Positions 1 to 4,876 of a stretch of DNA of 6,298 nucleotides are shown piece by piece (positions within the stretch are counted from its first letter, which is position 1; each line of letters opens with the position of its first letter). A program made the position numbers and the translations under genes. The DNA is taken from assembly GCA_034433795.1 (NCBI GenBank), contig DAOUAE010000024.1, positions 1 to 6,298 of the forward strand, written 5' to 3'. The notes below the pieces were generated by a model that worked only from the letters and a program-made list of their open reading frames with translations, ran no database searches and was not told the DNA's origin. The DNA comes from DAOUAE01 sp034433795 (GTDB taxonomy: Bacteria > Chloroflexota > UBA6077 > FW602-bin22 > DAOUAE01).

Positions 1-61
1 TGTGGGCTCGCTGGGCGATCCCGCCGGTGCCGAGGAGGGCCAGGCGGATTTTGTCGGCCAT
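1..61 (-). CDS. Gfo/Idh/MocA-family oxidoreductase, N-terminal fragment (truncated by window edge)
   Basis: Only the first 20 codons are visible, reading leftward from ATG at 61-59: MADKIRLALLGTGGIAQRAH. A short beta strand (IRLALLG) followed by GTGGIA is the dinucleotide-binding Rossmann fingerprint GxGxxA. Together with the following QRAH it is the usual opening of Gfo/Idh/MocA NAD(P)-dependent sugar or inositol dehydrogenases. The start is supported by a GGAGGGAG Shine-Dalgarno a few bases upstream and by a 21-bp gap after the permease stop, so it is probably the fourth gene of the transporter operon. In that setting it would oxidise the imported sugar or polyol, or a derivative of it, in the cytoplasm. 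Family assignment from 20 residues is good but not certain; the substrate cannot be inferred. Confidence 0.75.
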   Translation of the reverse strand, partial: MADKIRLALLGTGGIAQRAH

Positions 62-82
62 GCTCTCCCTCCGGGGCGGCGG

Positions 83-961
83 TTAGCCTTTGAGGCCGGT
101 CAGGGTGATGCCCTGGATGAAGGTGCGCTGGGTCAGGAAGAAGAGGACGATCACCGGCAGGATCATAATCGTGCTGGCCGCCATCAGCGGCCCGATCTCA
201 CGCAAGCCATACTCGTTACGGAACATCGCCAGGCCAATCGCTATCGTGTAGAGATCTTTGTTATTGAGGTAAATCAGCGGTCCGATGAAATTTTCCCAGG
301 AGCCGATGAACTGAAAGAGGGCCAGGGTGGCCAGGGCCGGCTTGGACAGTGGGAGAACAATCTGGGAAAAGATCTGAAGTTCGCTGGCGCCGTCGATGCG
401 AGCGGCGTCCGAAAGCTCAAGAGGGATAGTGAGAAAGAATTGCCGGAGGAGGAAGATAAAGAAAGCAGCACCGAAATATGAAGGGACGGTTAGTGGTAGA
501 TAGGTGTCCAGCCAGCCGAGTGTTTTGAAGATAATGTACACTGGAATCATCGTAACGGCGCCAGGCACCATCATTGTGGCGAGGAAGATCGCGAAAAGCG
601 GTTTAGCGAGGGACCAGTTAATACGGGCGAGACCGTAGGCAATGAGGGCATTTGAGAGCACGGCACCGATAACTGTCGCGATAGCGATAATCATGGTGTT
701 AGCTATATATCTAGCCAGTGGGACGATGGTGAATGCGCCGATATAGTGCTCGAGGGTGATAGTACTGGGAACCCACACTATCGGGTAAGCGAAAATTTCG
801 TCGGGGATTTTGATCGATGTGGTTATCAGCCAGTAGAAAGGCACCGAGAAGAGAAGGCTAAACCCGGTCAGAATGGTGTAGATAATACAACGTTCGAGGA
901 GGAAGGCTGGCCGAAGGTGGCGCCGTGTTAGCGCTGTGCTTCCAGCCAGGGTGAGCCTCAT
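83..961 (-). CDS. Carbohydrate ABC transporter permease, MalG-like (CUT1)
   Basis: This 292-residue inner-membrane protein is one half of the translocation pore of a sugar importer. It shows an N-terminal membrane helix (about 25-50), further hydrophobic segments (about 88-110, 120-145, 160-180, 208-230 and 258-280), and the cytoplasmic EAA loop at 182-208 (ELSDAARIDGAS...LPLSKP), which docks on the ATPase. The C-terminus FIQGITLTGLKG is the classical MalG-type ending. Length matches the family. The frame is open further upstream to 1066, but ATG at 961 is chosen because GGAGGT lies just before it and the upstream extension (serine-rich) would overlap the MalF-like gene. The gap to that gene's stop is 10 bp, so translation is probably coupled. 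The gene ends in TAA, which shows TAA is a normal stop in this genome. Confidence 0.93.
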   Translation of the reverse strand: MRLTLAGSTALTRRHLRPAFLLERCIIYTILTGFSLLFSVPFYWLITTSIKIPDEIFAYPIVWVPSTITLEHYIGAFTIVPLARYIANTMIIAIATVIGAVLSNALIAYGLARINWSLAKPLFAIFLATMMVPGAVTMIPVYIIFKTLGWLDTYLPLTVPSYFGAAFFIFLLRQFFLTIPLELSDAARIDGASELQIFSQIVLPLSKPALATLALFQFIGSWENFIGPLIYLNNKDLYTIAIGLAMFRNEYGLREIGPLMAASTIMILPVIVLFFLTQRTFIQGITLTGLKG

Positions 962-965
962 GGCG

Positions 966-974
966 ACCTCCTCA
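966..974 (-). promoter_or_regulatory. Stop/Shine-Dalgarno junction between the two permeases
   Basis: On the minus strand the sequence reads TGAGGAGGTCGCCATG. The TGA stop of the first permease overlaps an AGGAGG Shine-Dalgarno, followed five bases later by the ATG of the second permease. This fixes the start of the second permease at 961 and suggests translational coupling that keeps the two pore subunits at matched levels. Confidence 0.8.
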
Positions 975-1883
975 CCGTCCGGCGTAATAGACGCGCGGGC
1001 CAACAAGATGGAAGGTAATGAGCGTGAAAACGACAATGACGACGAAGAGTACCCATGCAAGTGCACACGCGTAACCCATTTTCAGGTATGAAAAGCCATT
1101 TTCCCAGAGATAGAACACATAAGTTACAGTTGATCGCACGGGTCCACCGAAAGTGAGTACATAGGCCGAGGTGAAAGCCTGAAATCCACCAATCAGGCCG
1201 GTGACGAGGGAGAAGAAGAGGTAAGGGCTCATAAACGGGATCGTGATATATCTAAATTTTGCCCAGCGACCGGCACCATCGACCATCGCCGCATCGTAGA
1301 GTTCCTGAGGGACGTCCTGAAGGCCGGCCAGAAAAACCAAGGTGGATCCGCCAGCGCCCCATAGCCCCATAACTATGAGGGCGGGTTTCGCCCACGCTGG
1401 GTCGGCCAGCCAGTTGGGACCGACAATGCCCAAAAGCTGTAGGGCGATATTGAGCAATCCATGGGTGGGGTGAAAGATCCACGTCCAGAGTACAGCTGTT
1501 GCCACAGCGGGGAGAATACTTGGCAGATAGAAGAGCGTCCGGTATACGGATAATCCGCGAACACGCTGATTTAGCAAGATCGCCAGGAGAAAAGAGGCAA
1601 AGATGCCGATCGGTAGACCAAGAACTATGAGATATAGGGTGTTATAGATGGCATTATAGAACTCAGGATCCTGGAAGAGGCGCTCATAGTTCTGAAGACC
1701 GATCCAGCGCCAGCGTCCAATGACGGAGTACGAGGTAAAGCTATAGTAGAGAGAGGCGAGCACCGGATAGGCGGTGAGCCATATGAGATGTAAGATGCCC
1801 AGAGAGGTAAATAAGAGCCCCCAGAGTTCACACTCAAGGCGACGGCGGCTGATTCGAAGTCGAAGTGCGCTTACCTGAATCAC
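972..1883 (-). CDS. Carbohydrate ABC transporter permease, MalF-like (CUT1)
   Basis: This is a 303-residue membrane subunit pairing with the MalG-like permease. Hydrophobic helices lie near residues 22-48, 82-104, 120-137, 167-188, 218-240 and 272-292. The conserved EAA loop is at about 194-220 (ELYDAAMVDGAGRW...IPFMSP), with the family motif LYDAAxxDGA that contacts the ATPase. WIGLQNYERLF near 60-70 and FYLPSILPAVATA near 118-130 are typical of the UgpA/MalF group. I choose GTG at 1883 because AGGAGG precedes it with a six-base spacer. A longer reading from TTG at 1916 adds 11 residues, but its own upstream (GATAGGG) is a weak ribosome site and it would place the strong AGGAGG inside the gene. 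It lies 52 bp after the binding-protein gene. Substrate is unknown. Confidence 0.93.
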   Translation of the reverse strand: MIQVSALRLRISRRRLECELWGLLFTSLGILHLIWLTAYPVLASLYYSFTSYSVIGRWRWIGLQNYERLFQDPEFYNAIYNTLYLIVLGLPIGIFASFLLAILLNQRVRGLSVYRTLFYLPSILPAVATAVLWTWIFHPTHGLLNIALQLLGIVGPNWLADPAWAKPALIVMGLWGAGGSTLVFLAGLQDVPQELYDAAMVDGAGRWAKFRYITIPFMSPYLFFSLVTGLIGGFQAFTSAYVLTFGGPVRSTVTYVFYLWENGFSYLKMGYACALAWVLFVVIVVFTLITFHLVGPRVYYAGR

Positions 1884-1889
1884 ACGTCT

Positions 1890-1895
1890 CCTCCT
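1890..1895 (-). promoter_or_regulatory. Shine-Dalgarno deciding the MalF-like permease start
   Basis: The minus strand reads AGGAGG, then six bases, then GTG at 1883. The perfect ribosome-binding site and ideal spacing favour GTG over the upstream TTG at 1916. The rest of the 52-bp gap after the binding-protein gene holds only a very short GTTG-TTA-CAAC inverted repeat and no terminator. Confidence 0.7.
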
Positions 1896-2943
1896 CGGTT
1901 TTATTTGTTGTAACAACGTGCCCTATCGGCAATTCTCAGGCAGACTCTTTCTTGAACCGTTCCCACTCAGCGGTTACCTTGTTTTTGACCTCGAGAAGCG
2001 CTTCCTTGGGCTCTTTACGCCCATAGGCTACGTGCTCCATCGCCTGGTGCAGCTGGGAGAAATAGAAGTTGCTGACAGGCAGCATAGGACGCGTGTTGGT
2101 GGTGATATCAAGCAACTCAACATAGGGGCGGTAAATGGGGTTCTCCTTAGCCCGTTTGACCCATGGTAGATCTCGGCGTCCCGTGAAAGCGGTGTTGATC
2201 TCGTACCAGCGTCCCGCACCCTCCTCCTCAGCCCCGACCCAGCGCATGAATTCCCAGGCGGTGTCGACGTTCTTGGCCCCCTTGGGGATCACTATGACGA
2301 AGCCTCCACCCCACGATGGGTTAGGCTTCCCGCCAGTCTTCGGATTGTGGGGCAACGGCCCAATGCCGTAATTGAAATCCTTCTTGTACTCGAGGACTTG
2401 CCGCAGACCGAGCGGGACAAGGCCGTCCATACCCACATTCCCGGTGGCAAAACGCTGCCCCACGGGGAACCCCGGCGGGATAATCGCCAGTTTATCTGGA
2501 CCTCCCACTCTCTTGGCGTGCTGCGCCACCCACTCGAATGCCGCGATGTTGGCGGGATGATCGGCGGTTACCTGGGTGTAATTTTCGTCAGTCCACTGCC
2601 CTCCAAAGGCGTATCCCCAGCTCACCGCAGCATTGCCGTAGGTGTATAGATAGGTCCAGCGGACGATCCCTATCTTGACTACTCTTCCCTGAGCATCTAA
2701 TTTGGTGATAGCAGCATCATATTGATCGATATCATCGATCGTCTTCGGCCCTTTTTCTGGATCGAGTCCTGACTCTTTGAAGAGGTCTTTGTTCCAAAGG
2801 AGAAGTGTCGCTGAACTAACCCCAAATCCTAGGTGCCAGATTCCCCCTTTCCAGCTCATAGATGGCCGGAGAAACGGCCAGAACATGTCCAACCGCAGCC
2901 CATCGCGGCGAAAATGTGCCTCAAGGTTCGTCAACTGACCAAG

Positions 2944-2946
2944 TTA
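2944..2946 (-). other. In-frame premature TAA in the binding-protein gene
   Basis: The minus strand reads TGG CAG TAA CTT GGT CAG. Family-like protein continues in the same frame on both sides. The permease at 83-961 ends in TAA after a canonical C-terminus, so TAA is not reassigned here. A single C-to-T transition from CAA would restore a full protein. TTG four codons later (2934) could allow re-initiation, but it has no clear Shine-Dalgarno and the product would lack the signal peptide and most of lobe 1. Confidence 0.9.
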
Positions 2947-3036
2947 CTGCCATTGAGGCACATCGTAGTCGCCCAGGTTGGCGATGTCTGGAGGCTGACC
3001 GGCGGCTACCGCCGCCATCAACTTGGGATACTGAGT

Positions 3037-3058
3037 TACGCCGGCGGCCGCCGGCGTA
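3037..3058. repeat. 22-bp perfect palindrome inside the binding-protein gene
   Basis: The left arm TACGCCGGCGG is followed directly by its exact reverse complement, with no spacer, and the symmetry breaks on the next base either side. It encodes the YTPAAAGVT stretch of the binding protein in GC-only Pro/Ala/Gly codons. It may simply be a by-product of codon composition, or a protein-binding or cruciform site. Confidence 0.9.
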
Positions 3059-3201
3059 TATACCAACTCGACTCCGATCTTGTTGCCCTGTTTTTTCTCA
3101 AACAATTCGACCAGAGTTCCCAGATCTCTGAAGTCGCTGCCTCCCCAAACGGTGTAAAATGTGATAACGCTCTGCGCACCACGGGGAGCCTGGCGCACCG
3201 C

Positions 3202-3339
3202 TGGTGTTGGGGTGGGCATCGGAGCGGCCGGTTTCCCGGCCGTGGTCGGGGTTGGCGTGAGGGCGGCTGGTTTCTGCGCGGGCGCCGCTGTTGGCGTGGG
3301 TTGAACCCCCGGCTTCTCCGCCGGGGTGGTCGGGGTCGG
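3202..3339 (-). repeat. PTPT-KP repeat tract encoding the lipoprotein linker
   Basis: Four imperfect units begin with PTPT at residues 33, 46, 61 and 74 (period 13-15 residues), three of them containing a KP pair. They form a proline-rich, uncharged-to-basic spacer between the lipid-anchored Cys27 and the folded sugar-binding domain. Such linkers are common in lipoproteins of Chloroflexota. The DNA is degenerate rather than exactly repeated. Confidence 0.8.
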
Positions 3340-3462
3340 GGCCATTGCCGGCGCGCAGGCCGCCAGCAGCACGGCGGCGCTCGCCAGTGCGCTTCGGAGC
3401 AACGATCGCCGCGAGAATACCGTCACACGCTCCATAACGATTCTCCCCCTTCTCACAGGACC

Positions 3463-3481
3463 TGCTCCCCGACCGGGAGCA
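3463..3481. promoter_or_regulatory. 7-5-7 inverted repeat in the transporter leader (candidate operator or hairpin)
   Basis: TGCTCCC, five bases (CGACC), then GGGAGCA: perfect arms. It lies about 4-22 bases after the predicted transporter transcription start and 14 bases before the GGGGGAG ribosome site. It could be a repressor operator placed to block the promoter, as for LacI-type sugar regulators, or an RNA hairpin in the leader. No T-run follows on either strand, so it is not a rho-independent terminator. Confidence 0.5.
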
Positions 3482-3491
3482 TCTGTGCTAC

Positions 3492-3521
3492 CATATAAAC
3501 GGTGAGCAGACGACCTGGCAA
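3492..3521 (-). promoter_or_regulatory. Sigma-70-like promoter for the transporter operon
   Basis: On the minus strand TTGCCA (3521-3516; five of six against TTGACA) is followed after 18 bases by TATATG (3497-3492), or after 17 bases by the poorer TTATAT. The predicted start is near 3485, giving a leader of about 50 bases before the lipoprotein ATG at 3435. It is the only AT-rich spot in the intergenic region. Consensus matching only; no experimental support. Confidence 0.5.
3494..3499 (+). promoter_or_regulatory. Possible -10 element toward the rightward regulator gene
   Basis: TATAAA matches the -10 consensus in five of six positions and overlaps the transporter -10 on the other strand, so one AT-rich core could fire both ways. 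No good -35 is seen 16-18 bases upstream (GACCGG region). The leader to the ATG at 3575 would be about 70 bases and would contain the 11-bp repeats. Confidence 0.3.
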
Positions 3522-3539
3522 GAGGGATTCGGAAAGGCC

Positions 3540-3572
3540 GCGGACAGAGAGCGGACAGAGAACGGACAGTCA
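3540..3572. promoter_or_regulatory. Three tandem 11-bp direct repeats, candidate regulator-binding array
   Basis: GCGGACAGAGA (3540-3550) is repeated exactly at 3551-3561 and imperfectly as ACGGACAGTCA at 3562-3572. The invariant core CGGACAG recurs at 3541, 3552 and 3563, exactly 11 bp apart, so all copies face one side of the helix. On the minus strand the core reads CTGTCCG, similar in period and core to the Pho-box type (CTGTCA repeats) of OmpR/PhoB regulators. The array sits about 56-84 bases upstream of the predicted transporter start and directly before the ATG at 3575, where no Shine-Dalgarno is visible. Confidence 0.7.
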
Positions 3573-3574
3573 CG

Positions 3575-4876
3575 ATGGAAGCCGAACGGTCGTCGGCGCT
3601 GACCGCTGCTATCCCCGGTGCCGGAGACTTTGAGCGGCTGGTCGAGGATGCGCTGCAGCACCTGCACGACCTGGCTGTTCTTCGGCATCACCCGCTGGCC
3701 AGCCTCCTTATCGACCCCGCTCATCCGGCCCCGGGTCAGGCCCTGCACCATCTCCTCGTCCACGCCATCGAGGCGGTCGTCACCGGCGCCCCCACGACCG
3801 GGCGGCTGGCCCGTACGATGCAGTACCTGCGGCTGCGCTACCTTGAAGGCCTGGAGGCGGCGCAGGTGGCCCGACGCCTGGGAATCACCGACCGCCAGGG
3901 ACGGCGCGACCGCCAGACTGGAGTCCGCACTGTCGCCTCGTTCCTCTGGGAGCACTACCGCCAGCGGAGCCATCTGCCTCAGCTGCCCGCCGTCGCCGGC
4001 CAGATCGCGGCGCTCGAGGCCGAGGTCCAGCGCCTCAAAGGGGCCAGCCCGAAAGATAGTGTCGATCTCCCGGAGGTGCTGACCGCCGCCGTCCGAACGA
4101 CGGCGGCGCTGGCGGCCGCTCGTGGTGTCACCGTCCGGGTGTGCCCAATACCGGGGATGGTCCCGCCGGTCGCCGCAAACCGGACCGTTCTGCGTCAGAT
4201 CGTCATCGCGCTGCTGGCCGCCGCCATCGATTACGCCCCGGGGAGCACCCTGACCATCACCCTCCGAGCGCAGCCGGAGACTGTGATCCTGGACCTTCAC
4301 CTGCAGCACGCCCGGACCCTGCCCGACCCGGCGACCTGCCATCTCTTCACCGCTGTCCAGCGCCTCGCCGCCCTGGAGGGCAGTCGGTGTCACTGGCAGG
4401 CGCTGGACCCCCGGACTCTGGCGATCACCTACACGGCGCCCGTCGCCCAGACGGTCACCGTCCTGCTGGTCGACGATAATCCGGACTTCGGGGCGCTGCT
4501 GCGCCGGCTCCTGGGCGGCGCGTATCGGGTGGTCCAGGCCACCACGGCGGCCGAAGCCCTCCAGGCTCTCGCCGTGGTCCCTCCCGATGTCATCGTCCTG
4601 GATCTTCTGCTGCCCGGCGTGGATGGATGGGAGCTCTTCGAGCAGCTGCGTGGCTCCGCCGCCGGCACGCCACCCCCGATTGTCGTCTGTTCGGTCTTGC
4701 AGGAAGAGACGCTGGCCCTTTCGCTGGGCGCCGCCGCCTTCGTCGCCAAACCGGTCGACCCGGCGCACCTCATCCGGGCGATCGAGCGCTGTGCCGGTCG
4801 TCGTTCTCCTCCCCCGTCAGCAGAGCCTGCAGCCAGCGGAGCACGCGCAGCGGAGGAAGACCGCCCGCGGCGGTGA
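3575..4876 (+). CDS. HTH, degenerate GHKL ATPase-like region and C-terminal response-regulator receiver protein
   Basis: This is a 433-residue cytoplasmic signalling protein. Residues 1-75 are helical and not recognised. Residues 80-127 look like a sigma-70 region-4-type helix-turn-helix (LRLRYLEGLEAAQVARRLGITDRQ...). Residues 136-155 could form a short coiled coil. Residues 165-288 resemble a histidine-kinase ATPase domain, but the N-box asparagines are replaced (LRQIVIALLAAAIDYAP) and no DxGxG or GTGLGL box follows, so ATP binding is unlikely. Residues 293-407 are a full receiver: acidic pair D300/D301, phospho-acceptor D343 (VLDLLLPGVDG), S373 and K392 (AKPV). A Pro/Ala/Arg-rich tail follows. 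ATG at 3575 is the first start after the in-frame stop at 3503 but has no clear Shine-Dalgarno. It is divergent from the sugar transporter, so it may regulate it or itself through the repeats. I do not assign a gene name. Confidence 0.88.
   Translation: MEAERSSALTAAIPGAGDFERLVEDALQHLHDLAVLRHHPLASLLIDPAHPAPGQALHHLLVHAIEAVVTGAPTTGRLARTMQYLRLRYLEGLEAAQVARRLGITDRQGRRDRQTGVRTVASFLWEHYRQRSHLPQLPAVAGQIAALEAEVQRLKGASPKDSVDLPEVLTAAVRTTAALAAARGVTVRVCPIPGMVPPVAANRTVLRQIVIALLAAAIDYAPGSTLTITLRAQPETVILDLHLQHARTLPDPATCHLFTAVQRLAALEGSRCHWQALDPRTLAITYTAPVAQTVTVLLVDDNPDFGALLRRLLGGAYRVVQATTAAEALQALAVVPPDVIVLDLLLPGVDGWELFEQLRGSAAGTPPPIVVCSVLQEETLALSLGAAAFVAKPVDPAHLIRAIERCAGRRSPPPSAEPAASGARAAEEDRPRR

Larger units (their letters stand above)
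1936..3435 (-). pseudogene. Sugar ABC transporter substrate-binding lipoprotein (SBP_bac_1 family), interrupted by in-frame TAA
   Basis: The gene is 500 codons long with a stop at codon 164. Residues 1-27 form a signal peptide with a Tat-like SRRSLLRSA and the lipobox LLAAC, so Cys27 would be lipidated and anchored outside the membrane. Residues 28-88 are a flexible linker of PTPT/KP units. From about residue 89 the SBP_bac_1 fold starts (VITFYTVWGGSDF, then YPKLMAAVAAGQPPDIANLG). After TAA the same frame continues as LGQLTNLEAHF, then WHLGFGVSSATLLLWNKDLFKESGLDP and the normal C-terminal lobe to TGA at 1936. Nothing is missing and no frame change is needed; CAA (Gln) to TAA is the simplest explanation. 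ATG at 3435 is chosen for GGGGGAG seven bases upstream and for the signal peptide. As written, the product would stop in the first lobe and could not bind sugar. It could instead be an assembly or sequencing error, or natural readthrough. Confidence 0.85.

Noticed and set aside
962..1066. Upstream extension of the MalG-like permease
   Set aside because: The added 35 residues are serine-rich and overlap the MalF-like gene; GGAGGT before ATG at 961 decides the start.
1906..1916. Small inverted repeat between the binding protein and the first permease
   Set aside because: The stem is only about four pairs with no following T-run on the transcribed strand; not a terminator or attenuator.
2724..2740. 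17-bp inverted repeat GATCGAT-ATC-ATCGATC in the binding-protein gene
   Set aside because: It arises from a run of alternating Ile/Asp codons (IDDID) and is inside a conserved coding stretch, so chance is the simplest explanation.
2944..2946. Programmed stop-codon readthrough or selenocysteine/pyrrolysine recoding
   Set aside because: The codon is TAA, not TGA or TAG; no recoding hairpin or known readthrough context is evident, and the same codon ends another gene normally.
3436..3573. Upstream extension of the lipoprotein gene to GTG at 3573
   Set aside because: It would bury the signal peptide behind 46 Arg/Pro-rich residues and run through the promoter and repeats; ATG at 3435 has a Shine-Dalgarno and begins a proper lipoprotein signal.
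3488..4768. Long open frame on the minus strand opposite the HTH-receiver gene (426 codons)
   Set aside because: It is antisense to a gene with clear receiver motifs. The translation is Arg/Gly/Gln/Asp-rich with no recognisable domain, as expected of GC-rich DNA with few stops.
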